From contig OZ037870.1 in assembly GCA_964035575.1 (NCBI GenBank), positions 1,094,014 to 1,158,013 on the forward strand: a stretch of DNA of 64,000 nt, read 5' to 3'. Source of the DNA: Rhynchopus sp. YZ270_cl-10. Lineage: Eukaryota; Euglenozoa; Diplonemea; Diplonemida; Diplonemidae. Numbering within the stretch: position 1 is the stretch's first letter; each line of letters starts with the position of its first letter. The position numbers were made by a program, and so were the translations under genes. The notes beneath the pieces were generated by a model, which was not told the origin of the DNA, did not search any database, and worked only from the letters and a program-made list of their open reading frames with translations. Of this stretch, positions 24,510-35,165 are shown in pieces.

Positions 24510-24616
24510 CTTTCACAGGGTTCTATACAGCATTCCGCCCACGAGGGGCTGGCTCGGTCAGAATCGGTTTGACTCGGTCAGCCCAAAAAAAAATTTTCCC
24601 CCCTCCACAGGGAATT

Positions 24617-25689
24617 ATAATATTCCCGGGAGGCAGCGTCCGCGAAAGACCCCCCCCTAAAGCTAACATCTATGCTTATTGGTATTTCACTAATTAAAAT
24701 TTTGGTATTTTATAAGATTTTTTTTTTAAATGAACTCAGAGTTAAGTTTCTGAGTTCATTAAAAAAAAAATCGGTGAAAAAATCCGGGTAGGTATTAATT
24801 TAGATAGGAAAAGCTATGTCAACAGCTATGTGTCCCCTTATTTTACCTGTAAATACTAAGGATATAGGAAGGAATTCACTAATATCTGTCTCTAAACCCA
24901 TTACCAAAAAGGGGGGGGAGGAAAGGGGGGTGGAGGCTTGTCGCCCCCTCCGAACACTCTAAATAGAGCGCGAAAGAGCTTCACGCTCCGGGTCGTCTGC
25001 GGCGACGTCGACTTTCTCGCAGAAAACCCCCTTTTTTGAGTGACCCTATTGACCTCCGTGATGAGTCTCTCCAAGAGTTCCAGACAATTGTCCGCCTGTT
25101 CCTCCTCTTCCTCCTCCGTCTCGCTGTCATTGTCCTCCTGGGGTGTCGCTGATGCAACTACAGGAGTAGTAAACGGCGGACACCCCTTTTCTCCTGGTGG
25201 TTCTCTTCTGCATATGGAGGGACATATGCTTCGAGCTCCACACCTCGCGCATCCAGCTCCTCGCGTCCCACCCTTTGTCCCCCTGCCAGTGAACCCCTGC
25301 ATACACCTGCAGCTCGGCGAAGTTTTTTAGGCCTCGGAAAGGCCGGGTTTTCAGCTCCTGAGCGAATGCTTTGGCTGCTGATTCCATTTCCCCCTGTTGT
25401 GTTGTTCTGTGGGTGGTTATATGGGTGTTTGTGAGGATTTCCTTGTATATCCTTAGTATTTACAGGTAAAATAAGGGGACACATAGCTGTTGACATAGCT
25501 TTTCCTATCTAAATTAATACCTACCCGGAGTTTTTCACCGATTTTTTTTTTAATGAACTCAGAAACTTAACTCTGAGTTCGTTTAAAAAAAAAATCTTAT
25601 AAAATACCAAAATTTTAATTAGTGAAATACCAATAAGCATGGATGTTAGCTTTAGGGGGGGGTCTTTCGCGGACGCTCCCATATTATAG
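24617..25689. mobile_element. Nested 1.07-kb transposon with ~260-bp terminal inverted repeats
   Basis: The sequence from about 24617 to 24880 is repeated in inverted orientation from about 25431 to 25689, with few differences. Each arm contains its own hairpin built on AATGAACTCAG / CTGAGTTCATT. The centre is GC-rich and holds overlapping minus-strand open frames (about 25387-24901) coding for an acidic, low-complexity peptide and a short stretch with GLKNFAELQVYAGVHW, perhaps a remnant of a transposase or captured gene. It lies wholly inside the element at 24516-27277, so it inserted later. Confidence 0.8.
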
Positions 25690-26349
25690 GTTTTGGGGTT
25701 TTTCGCTGAAACTCGGTCGAGCCCGGGTCCCCAACCTAGCTCAAGTTGGGGGCCTCCGGCGGAATGTGAGAATTCCTCGGTTATCCAACTGCGGAGTTCG
25801 GCACTTCATTGAAGCAATTCGTGCACCAGGCACAAGTGGTACACGAATTGTCTGTAGCCTCAGTACATTTATAACAAAGAAAGGGTGGTCACGGCACCCA
25901 AAGCGAAGCCACGGTACGCAACATTTCTAAAAAAAAGTAGTCTTCGGACAGGTGCGTGGCGACACCTCCCTTGCGAGCTCACAGAAGCTAAGTCGTTCAT
26001 AATTTTTGTGTTGACAGGTCTAGGTTTTAGTTTTTGAAAAGACAAGTAGAGCGCAAAGACTGTTTGATAATAGCAACAGTGGTTAAAACTCTTTACATCT
26101 CGGAGGGTCTTGCACTGACGATGTCCCCCTCTGATACTACCAATGTATGCAGTTAGGACTGAAACATGATGTACTGAATTTCTAACCAACTACTTTATTT
26201 TCTCACGTGACCCCTTGAACCCACCCTATCCCCCAAACTTTGATGATGCAACTTTTGTGTATATTACAGCACTAGAATGCATAAACAATAAATAAAAGCG
26301 ACTTTCCAGAGTTGAGGACGACCTCCGTCTATATCTTTTAAGTACAATA

Positions 26350-26410
26350 GCCTTCGGGCGACATTGAGTACAGATCCTGCACTAGCAGGTGATTGTCGAC
26401 ACAACAAAAG
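26350..26410 (+). repeat. F3 hairpin repeat, reference copy
   Basis: AGCCTTCGGGCGACATTGAG then TACAGATCCTGCACTAGCAG and GTGATTGTCGACACAAC. Inner stem CCTGC/GCAGG; outer pairing CGACA/TGTCG. Another copy at 34430-34480 has ATCCTGCAGGAT, self-complementary without a loop insert. Confidence 0.85.
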
Positions 26411-28149
26411 TTGACACAAAACGGCACTGTCGCTGGTAATTGTGGTCAGCTTCCGTAATTTTACTCCCCTGTTTTTCTAAAACGAAAGTTTCTGGCGAAG
26501 CCACGGTACGCAACATTTCTAAAAATTGCGCTTAAAATTTAGGGGAGCCTATACCGGTAATTTAGGCTCCTTTTGATTTTAAATTGAAATTTCCAAGTCT
26601 TTTTTGACCTACGACCCCGGCAATGCATTTTTTGGGACTCTGTGGACTCAACTGAGCAAAAATTTAAACAAAATGCTGCCCGTTGGCACATTTAAACGCA
26701 CATTTTGTTGAAAATTGTCATTTTACACTGGATTTGCCTTTGCCATTATCAGTTTTTTTGCAGATTTTTTTCAAAAAAAAAATTGAAGGAAAAAGGCTCA
26801 AAAGTGCCTGAAATCCGGCGGAAAGTGATTTTTGGTGAGGTATATAGGGTAGTTTCATCTATTTTTGGGTTTTTTTGCCGAAAGGCGCCAAATTTTCCGA
26901 GCCAAATGAAGGAGCCGGTGCATAGGCTCCCCTATAAAATTGCACATTTTTACTGCAAAAGTATATCATGGGAAGGGTGGGTTGCAATCTTGCGCCGCAG
27001 GCGCACGGTACGCTGCTTTTATTATTTCGCCATGCTGCATGCTTCCTTTTCCTTCGGCGTTTGACCAATTGAGTCGCGTTCTGGCTGTGACGGGGTCACT
27101 TTGTTCATGAGGCCATTTCTGGTCACTCTCAGAGGCTCGTGGGAGGTACCAAAATTTCCACCCCAAGATTTGGAAAAAAAATCTGAGATTTATTTTAAAA
27201 AAAAAAAAAAACGGCTGACCGAGTCAACGTCTGACTCGGTCAGACCGACCGAGTGACCGGGCCTATATAGAACCCTGCTTTCATCCAGGACTGATATTAT
27301 AGTAGCTCAGTCGGAGGTGCTGCAATGCCTTCTATCCTTATTTTCCGGCAATCAATAGGAAATATGTTTCAAAAGAATTTTTGTGATTTTTTCCCCAAAA
27401 AAGAAGGGGTGCTGTGCAGTGGTCAACATTTTTCTTCTTCCGCGAATTTTGTATTTTTTTTAAATCACTGGAAAGAGAAAAAAAACGATGATGCAGGCCA
27501 CGTATGATTAGTTGCGTCTCGTATTTCCCCTTCGGGTGTTCAAAAAAAGAACCTTTATAGTGGTGTTCATCCTCGGGACTGTCTACACTAATACAACCAA
27601 GTTTTCGAAGAACCAATTTGTGGAAAGGTGTGTTGGTCCTCTCTCGCCCCTAAAGCCAGATCTCAGGATTATCATTATTTTTTTTCATAAAAAGATGTTT
27701 AGTGCCGTCTGATGAACGGTGAGGCGTTTGCACTTTCAACTTCTCTTTTTTTTTGTGCGTCTTGCAGGCGCATTGCTGTCAAAATTACTAGAGAGCAAGG
27801 CCCTATTTTCTCTTTGCTTTTATAAATGCCTGATTTTGTCTGAAATTTTTGATGGAGTTTTTCGTTTGGAGGGGTTTATATAAATACCACCAACAAAATT
27901 CTATCAAAAATTGCAAAATTAAGTGGAAATGCGTTTATAGATATTTTCTTTTAAATGGAACCGTTGTTTTGTCAGCTATATTTTAAATGGCTGGAAAAAA
28001 ATATGCGAGAGCATCAAAACAACTTTTGGGGGGCTGGGCAAACGGATACATTCCAGTCCCGTAGTAGCAGCAAACAGCAGCAGTTCTTTACCAGGTAGTA
28101 GTGCATTTCTGTGATCTATTATCTCGGGTTGCTTTTTTTTTATATTTTC

Positions 28150-28215
28150 TTTGTGCCTGCGTCCCGCTGATGAACGGTGAGACGTTTTGCACGTTTCAAC
28201 TCTTTTTTTCTTTCT
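28150..28215 (+). repeat. F4 hairpin repeat
   Basis: TGTGCCTGCGTCCCGCTGAT then GAACGGTGAGACGTTTTGCA and CGTTTCAACTC. GTGC pairs with GCAC and CGTC with GACG across a central loop. Other copies: 3872, 27706, 30881, 33908, 39434 and 57648. Confidence 0.8.
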
Positions 28216-28557
28216 TTTTTTTTTGCCACCAAAAAAACTTTACTCTTTCTTTGGTTTTCTTGTTTTTTGGCACAACCAAAAACAATCGAAAAAATACCTC
28301 CTTTTTTTTCTCTCTTTTTGGACTTAATATAAGCCCCTATTCAGACATCAGGCAGGTATAGAAGGAGGTATAGAAGTCATGTATACCCTGATGGACAGGC
28401 AGGTATTGTGCAAGGCGTAGGGGCCTTGCAAAATTAAATGTGCTGTTGGAGAACTTTTCAAGACACACTGCAGCACTGTGTGGATTAGATTGAGGTTGCT
28501 GCTGGGGTATTGTACTCGGCGCAACAGTTTTCTCATGACAGTCAGTGAAAAAAAAAA

Positions 28558-28615
28558 AAATATAGTGGTGTTCATCTTCGGGTGTCTACACTAAAACAAC
28601 CAAGTTTTCAAAAAA
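28558..28615 (+). repeat. F2 hairpin repeat
   Basis: TATAGTGGTGTTCATCTTCG then GGTGTCTACACTAAAACAAC and CAAGTTTTCAAAA. TAGTG pairs with CACTA. Confidence 0.85.
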
Positions 28616-29388
28616 AAAAAAAATAACAGGAACGTCCATGCATCTCAGAGAAATCAAAACTGTTCAAAAGGGGCGCTCCACACCAGGAGTGTTTTCCCCT
28701 TCTTGAAACTATTACATTGATAAACAAAAACAAAAACAAAAAAAACAGACAAAAAAAAAAAAAAACAAAAAACAAAAAAACTCCAGCAATCTTGTACTTT
28801 GAAGAACTCAGGAAAAGTTTTAATACAACAGGAATATAGGAAAACAGAACTTTCGCACCATATCCCTCTAGCTGGGGGTGATATGATACAATTGCTTTAT
28901 TTTTTGTGTGTGTCCATCAGGGCCACTCACTCTTTCAGGAGTAACACTCCAAAGTTATTTTCTTTTCTTTTCTTTTTTCGTGTTTGCGCCTCTTCTTTTG
29001 TGTCTGCGTCCTTTTAGGATTCTACATGATCATTTTTTTTTCTCTTCAAAACTCACTTTCTTCATTATTTTTTGGATCCTTACTACAAGGGTGCTTCTTC
29101 AAAAAAAAAACTTTAAAAAAATATACAAAATAGTGACACCATCCTAGATGCGTTTGAACACTATCAAAAATCTCATTTTTTTTTCCTTCTTTTTTTACCT
29201 CTTGCTCTATGAGTGTTCTCCCCTCGCGTTTTCTTGGGTTTTTTTTTTGTCTTTTTATGTTTTATTTTTAAGAACGGAAGGAAAGGAAGGCAGCATCTCG
29301 TTGTTTCGGTCGTCCAAAACCTGCTTGGACAATACAAGGACTTTACAAGCCTCCCTCCTCAAAAAAAAAAAAAAATTGAACTTTCATT

Positions 29389-29425
29389 AGATGACTAAGC
29401 ACTGCAGGCTTAGGATCTGATCAAC
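29389..29425 (+). repeat. F1 hairpin repeat with A-U in place of G-U in the lower stem
   Basis: AGATGACTAAGCACTGCAGG then CTTAGGATCTGATCA. CTAAGC pairs with GCTTAG; the lower stem begins GATGA rather than GGTGA. Confidence 0.8.
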
Positions 29426-29792
29426 TTTATGTGCACCACCCCCCGATCCGCTCTCATTCGAATTTTCAAAACGCGATTCATTTAAAAAATAACAACGATG
29501 TGCGTACCCTGTCTTTTTCGCGTGAAGAGGAGAATGAGTGCTTTTTTTTGACAACAAAAAAAAGGGGGCAATGGGCACCTTATACACTACACTATATTTC
29601 AACATTGGTTTTTTTTCAAAGAGCTTTTTTTTTTCTTCCCTCCCTTATTTTTCATCTGCTGCAATAAACAGCGTCTTACATTTTTTTTTTTTTTTTTGTA
29701 TTCCCGTCGCCTCCAAAAATTGGTGGGGCACTATTGAAAATTGAACCCATATGAACATTCTAGAAAACAAAACAAAACGCCTCAAGGGGGAA

Positions 29793-29965
29793 AATATATA
29801 TTATTATCGTGAATTTATTTTCCAGTATTTCACGCACAGGTGGAAACAGCCCGAGGGGAAGCATTTTTTCCCGAGGGCGAAGCCCGAGGGGAAAAATGCT
29901 TCCCCGAGGGCTGTTTCCACCTGTAAGTGAAATACTGGTATAAATTCACGAAAATATATTATTTT
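29793..29965. repeat. ~170-bp near-perfect palindrome
   Basis: Two ~80-bp arms meet at GGGCGAAGCCC near 29876-29886. The inner arm pairs CAGGTGGAAACAGCCC with GGGCTGTTTCCACCTG, the outer arm pairs sequences around CCAGTATTTCAC with GTGAAATACTGG. Such a structure is typical of a MITE or of two element ends brought together. The outer-arm sequence recurs inverted near 30519-30545. Confidence 0.85.
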
Positions 29966-30602
29966 ATCTCCAAATGAGACCATGAATTTCACAACCCGTT
30001 TTCACGTACAAAGAGACGAGGGTGGGGTGGTTCTTTTTATGATGATTTTTGATTCAGTTTTTTGATGTGGAACTCTTAGCGCTGGACAGCGCCTTGAGCC
30101 AGAACTGGTGCAGCGGGTTTGTGGCGCTTACGCGGCTGTACTTCTGATGAAGATGAGGAAGACGATGACGATGAGTCACTTGTGTTCGTGTCGGACTCAC
30201 TCTCCACAGGTGCCCTCGCACGTTTTTGAGGTCTCATTTGGGATTTTTTGATGAAAATTTGGGAAAAAAAACGTGTAAATCCGTGGTTTGTGTGATACAG
30301 AAAATTAACTCAAAAATGCGTTTGAGACCCCCAGAATGGCTCAAAATGCCTCTTTTCTGGCTTTAATTGCAAAATTGGGCCTCCAAAGGCCTCCAAAAAA
30401 ATTTTCGAGAGTTCAGTTCTACGATTTTCTGAGCGTGAATTTATTTTTCTGAGCGTGAATTTATTTTTCTGAGCGTGAATTTATTTTTCTGAGCGTGAAT
30501 TTATTTTTTGAGCGTGAAATACCGGAAAATAAATTCACGCACCTCCTTCACGATTTTGTGAAGGGGCGTGAAATTCATGGTCTCAAGCGGGGATAAAAAA
30601 TA
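29965..30602. mobile_element. Inverted-repeat element carrying a short Ser-rich ORF
   Basis: Inverted copies of TGAGACCATGAATTTCAC near 29975-29992 and 30566-30583, each followed outward by a TTTATC/GATAAA end, bound about 0.64 kb. The interior holds four exact 20-bp tandem units (TCTGAGCGTGAATTTATTTT, 30428-30507) and a partial fifth. A minus-strand ORF of 52 codons lies at 30235-30077. The palindrome on its left flank shares the CGTGAATTTA motif, so the two may be parts of one compound element. Confidence 0.6.
30077..30235 (-). CDS. Short basic, Ser-rich ORF inside an inverted-repeat element (52 aa)
   Basis: Reading from 30235 leftward gives MRPQKRARAPVESESD..., a run of nine Ser, then PRKRHKPAAPV and a stop. 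Two basic clusters (PQKRARA, PRKRHK) look like nuclear localisation signals. The codon use is regular and the third positions are mixed, as in a real coding segment. It is likely the N-terminal remnant of an element-borne protein; the family cannot be told. Confidence 0.35.
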
Positions 30603-30957
30603 TTAAAAATTGTAATAAAATTGATTCAAAAAAAAAATGGACGCGGCGTTAATTCTCTCTGCCACTATGAAGCTACTGTGGTGCGTGGTCCACATTCCCC
30701 TTTTTCTTATAGATGACTGTATAAGACACATTCATTCCTTATTCTCTTTTTTGTATTTCTTTAGGTGACTAAACAAAGGATCCTCTTTTCTGGTTTCTTC
30801 TTTTCCTCCCCCGAATATCGTTGTCCCGCTTTTTCAACTGCGACAACGCTGTTTCGGAATCTTTTTTTGTGGAGTGTCAGTGCCTGCGTCCCAGAGGCGT
30901 TTGCACTATCAACTTCACTTTTTTTTGTGTAATACATTGACGGTTCAGTCAACACAC

Positions 30958-33222
30958 AAAAAAAAAAAACTTTGAGAAAAGTTCGATTTCGGCCTCGAAA
31001 ATTACCGTGACACCGATTTGTCACGGAATTTTGTCACGGAATTTTTTTGAAAGATTCGATTTCGTGACAAAAAAAAATCGATTTCGTGACAAACCAATTT
31101 TTTCATTGACACACAAAATTCGATTTCGTGACAAACCGATTTTTTCATTGACAAAAAAAAATTCGATTTCGTGACAAATCCAAAAATTCAGTGACAAAAA
31201 AATGTCAATGAAAAAATGGATTTTGTCAAGGAAACCGAACTTTTTGTCACGGAAAAAGTCGTGACAGAAATGGATTTTGTCAAGGAAACCAAACTTTTTG
31301 TCACGGAAAAAGTCGTGACAGGGCACTGGGTACTGGGTACACTGGATACAAGGATAAAAGTCGTGAAAGAGCAACCACAGCTCCACATGACAAACACAAA
31401 AGTGTCCAGTCACGTGGGGCATGCATGCACTGAGGAGATAATGATCCAACAATTTACAAGAAAGATTACTTAACCTACTGCTGGAAATTGCCAGGTCGTA
31501 GTAACACACAAAGTGTGCCTCCGTTCGGGAAGACCGGATATTCTAGAGACCAAAAAGGCCTCAAGAATATCTTCCGGTAGTCAAGGTATAACCGAATGAA
31601 CGGCCCAAGACCCCCGTGGAGAAGTTAAATGTGTAATGCTATCAGGTAGAAACTGCGAACACTGTCTTACCCTCCTCAATGCATGGTGGAAGATGTCTTT
31701 ACAACAAATATCCTGTACCCAGGTACCAGGTTCCCAGACCCACGTAGTACCACGTCGCAGTACTACGCAAAATTTACCACCAGACCCTGTCTTCGTGCAC
31801 CTTAAGTACAACGCCGCAGACAGGCCAAACATGCGTTGGACTCAGAGGAATGCCTGCTGTGCAGTGTATCAAACATGAGAACCAACTCCCAGCAACAAGG
31901 GGCGCCTTTTGGCGGGCGTTGTTGAGGGTGTTTGGGGTGCAAAGTTTTCCACAATTTTGATGCGCGGGTACAGAAGTGTTATCTTGTTCTTTCATCTCTA
32001 GGAAATGTAAATGTCAATCGCGTTTAACTACCACTAGGGCTTGTTCAGTGAACCCACAAGGGGTCGAAGGGGGTTGGTTATCCCGTATCTATCAAAGGTT
32101 GTGTCGACCAGGCTAAACCACTATGTTACGCTGTACGTTGTTAAATCCGAAGAAATAACACTTTAGCAGCCGCAGGAAGTTTGCTAAAAAGAGTGCCTCA
32201 CGCTACACAAACCACCACCCGCGATTGACTTAGATGTTATAACAAAGAGAATTCAGAACAAAACAACACCCTGCCCCATACACACTAAATTGTCATGCTT
32301 CGAGAGCATGCCTGGGCCAAAATTACTATGACGAAAAGGCAACAAGACCACCCACAAGGAGTGTGAATTGTGCACTGGTTTTCTGGGGGAACAAACAATA
32401 TTTTCTTGTGTCTAGTCCTCCGGAAGCAGAGGACAGACTTTCCGGAAGGTTTCCAAAGTCGAATTTCTTGCACTAGCTATGCTCCCTGGTTAATGGCTAT
32501 AGCAGTGACTGACAAAGTGTTCCCACCCCCCTTTCCACCACCATAATAACCGAACTCTGCTTATCAAACCACAATCTGAATCTGCTTCCGTCGCATGCGC
32601 TGGTGGATTCGATCTGTTTTGGTGTGTGTAATGGAATGTATGGGTGAGGGTTGGGGTATTAGGTATAGAAACTTGCGCACCCATTAATTTTTTACCGAAT
32701 GAAAATGAAATCTGCAATGAGTGTCTGCTGCATATCATTTAGTGGGGCTGGCCTCTGGCCAGAGGCGTGCAAGCCTGACCGTGTTCGCGATATACTAAGT
32801 CTTGCATAATCATAAAGTTATCATACCTTGTGTCTTCAGTCTCTGCCCTTAGGTTTCTAGACAGCTCAAGAATGGCCTCTTTTGTGTTTGTCAAGTGGCT
32901 GTCTGGTCACTTTTCAGTGACTGGCGGGTTGGCTGTCACGACTTTTTCCTTGACAAAATCCATTTTTTTCAATGACATTTTTTTGTCAATGAAAAAATGG
33001 ATTTGTCACGAAATCGAATTTTTTTTTGTCAATGAAAAAAGTCATTTGTCACTAAATTGAATTTTGTGTGTCAATGAAAAAATCGGCTTGTCACGAAATC
33101 GAACTTTTTTTGTCACGAAATCGAATCTTTCAAAAAAATTCCGTGACAAAGTACCGTGACAAATCGGTGTCACGGGTATTTTCGAGGCCGAAATCGAACT
33201 TTTCTCAAAAACTTTTTTTTTC
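30958..33222. mobile_element. 2.26-kb transposon with long inverted repeats built of TCGTGACAAA motifs
   Basis: The left end (about 30958-31321) is repeated inverted at the right end (about 32934-33222). Both ends share GAGAAAAGTTCGATTTCGG followed by repeated TCGTGACAAA / TTTGTCACGA blocks and TCAATGAAAAAA spacers. Such repeated subterminal motifs are typical transposase-binding sites. The interior (31330-32930) has no long ORF; a short + strand frame at 31636-31878 has a Cys/His pattern but is too weak to assign. The element looks non-autonomous. No clear target duplication was found. Confidence 0.8.
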
Positions 33223-34584
33223 CCCGAACGAAAACAGAAAAGAAAAGAGGAAAACAAAGAAGGAAAAAAAATAGTCTAGTGGAGCACATCCTCAGTGTCT
33301 TGCATTGCGACTAATATAGTGTTTAAGGGGGAAAACAAACAAAACAAAAAAAAAGCACTCTCGTGTCCTGTTTTGTGTTGTGCTTTCCAAACAAATTAAA
33401 AAAAAAAAATGCAGAAAAAAAAGGGGTTTTGCCCCATGTCATATTTGTTTCTCTCCACACAAAGATTTTCTTTTGAAGGTCATTTTACCAAAATATTTTA
33501 AAATTTTCTGTTTCCATTTTCTTTTTTCCAAGCATTGAGGACCAATCTACGATCCGTTTTTTTTTATCATGCAGGCTGCAACATTCAAATCGGCAATTTT
33601 ATTTTTAAAATAAGCAGTCCAGCAGTAGAACCGCGAGCTTTGCGTAGCACGCCACTGCTTTATTCATTTTGAAGGAAAAAAATACTAAAGAAAGAGAAAC
33701 AAAAAAACAAACACAAACACGCGTTGGACACCTGCATTGGTCTCGCCAGACAAAACATTTTCTTTTCCACCGTGTTTTTCTTCTTTTTTTTTCTTCTGCT
33801 GCCTCCCCCCTGCCCCCTCCTCTCATTTATCCCTCACTTCATGGTTCTGAAGTGGGGTATAACATCTTGGAGAAGATGAATGAGAGTTTATTTTTTTTTT
33901 TTTTTTTTACAGTGCCTGTGTCCGACGATGAACGGTGAGACGTTTGCACTTTCAACTCCCCTTCCCCCCCCCTAACCCCAACCCAACCCCACTTTGTCCT
34001 CTTAACTCTGTAGGGAAATATGATGGGACCTTACTACTAAAAACCGTTGTAAATCTTGGCATTTTTTTGTCTCAAAAAGACCGAGTCTTTATTTGTGCGA
34101 AGCCGGGATCCAACAATAGAATCTAAAGACTAATCATGAGAGTCTTAGGTTCTTCTGACCATTTATTGTAGCATTGGTTCAACATGTTTGCATATATATT
34201 TTCCCCCCCCTTTTTCGGATGATTTTTTACAAATAAAAAAGTGATGTCAAAAAAAAACAAATTCTCAGAGAAGAATCGGATTGTGCGTGCTGGATAAGAA
34301 TGTTATTGAGGGTATTTTTTAAAAAAGAACATGGAGGTTAAGTGCATGCACTAAACCCGTCTACACTGTAGGTAATCGTAAAAGAAGAAGGAAAAAGAAC
34401 GAATTGAAAAAAACAAAACAAAAAAAAAAAGCCTTCGGGCGACATTGACATATCCTGCAGGATGATTGTCGACAAAAAAGAGAAAGAAGCAACACTGTGC
34501 GTGGAGTTCGAAAATTGAGGGGTAAGAGGGGAAAATGGGGAGGGGAGGAGGGGGGAAAACATGGGTGTACAACTTTGCTTTGAT
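33223..34584. other. Intergenic region with hairpin repeats
   Basis: No gene recognised. A partial F2 copy lies near 33273-33322, F4 at 33908-33960, F1 at 34120-34160 and F3 at 34430-34480. The rest is A/T runs and C-rich tracts. Confidence 0.5.
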
Positions 34585-35165
34585 GATTGGACAGTTCCCT
34601 TCAGTTTGTTTGTTTTTTTCCCATTTTTCTGCTCTCGCCAGGTAGAAAAAGTGGGAAGCAAGAAAGGCGATACTTGTCGTAAAGAAAAAAGCACACGCGA
34701 TTTGTGCTGTTCCGTTCAGTTTGTTTTCATTCTTCTGCTCTCGCCACGTAGATGACTGGGAACTAAATTGGCGGGATGGGTTTGGGATATTTTTTTTTTG
34801 TCAAAAAAACGTGTGTTCCGTTTCAGTTAATCTTCCATTTGTCTGCTCTCGCCACGTAGATGATTGGGAAGCTAGATGGGCGGGATTTTTTGCCAAAAAA
34901 AAAAACACGATATTTTTGTGCTCTTCCGTGCAGTTTGTGTGTTCCTTTATTCTACTCTCGCCAGGTAGAAAATAGGGACACACGATTCTCGGGATGGGTT
35001 TAAGATATTTTGTCAAAAAAAAAAAAAAAAACAAAATGAAATAAAGAACCACGCGGTTGTGCTGTTCCGTTCAGTTAATATTCTATTCATCTACTCTCGC
35101 CAGGTAGTCGACTGGGAAGCTAGATTGTACGGTTCAGGACCAGTTTGGGTGTGTTTTTTTTTTTT
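34585..35165 (+). repeat. Tandem array of five ~115-bp units (family F7)
   Basis: The core CTCTCGCCAGGTAGATGACT (with small changes) recurs near 34634, 34738, 34845, 34962 and 35094, preceded each time by GTTCCGTTCAGTT-like sequence and followed by a T run and a GTCAAAAAA run. Within the better units CTCGCCA can pair with TGGCGGG about 25 nt later. A lone related copy, AGCCAGGTAGTCAGTGGGAG, lies at about 56687-56706. Units have diverged, so the array is not recent. Confidence 0.75.

Larger units (their letters stand above)
24516..27277. mobile_element. Outer 2.76-kb inverted-repeat DNA transposon (non-autonomous)
   Basis: The ends are inverted: CAGGGTTCTATA on the left (24516), TATAGAACCCTG on the right (ending 27277). 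The inner part of both termini carries inverted GACTCGGTCAGCC motifs (24574-24586 and 27211-27223). A 6-bp direct repeat CTTTCA flanks it (24510-24515, 27278-27283). The CAGGG end resembles hAT elements, but those usually have 8-bp duplications, so the class is open. No transposase frame is recognisable. It is interrupted by the element at about 24617-25689 and carries an F3 hairpin repeat at 26350 and two direct copies of a 24-bp stretch near 25909 and 26499. Confidence 0.8.
27284..29792. other. Intergenic repeat-rich region
   Basis: No gene is recognised. F2 hairpin copies lie at 27558-27615 and 28558-28615, F4 copies at 27706-27765 and 28150-28215, a partial F5 at 27304-27330, and an F1 copy at 29389-29425. 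Low-complexity AAAAAC repeats run from about 28725 to 28780. Confidence 0.55.

Noticed and set aside
25127-25387. Transposase in the nested element
   Set aside because: Only a short stretch looks protein-like and no catalytic motif is visible; kept only as a possible remnant.
30428-30507. CRISPR-like array
   Set aside because: The 20-bp units are directly adjacent with no spacers, in a eukaryotic sequence; it is a plain tandem repeat.
31636-31878. piggyBac-type zinc-binding end
   Set aside because: The Cys/His spacing is only loosely similar and the frame is short.
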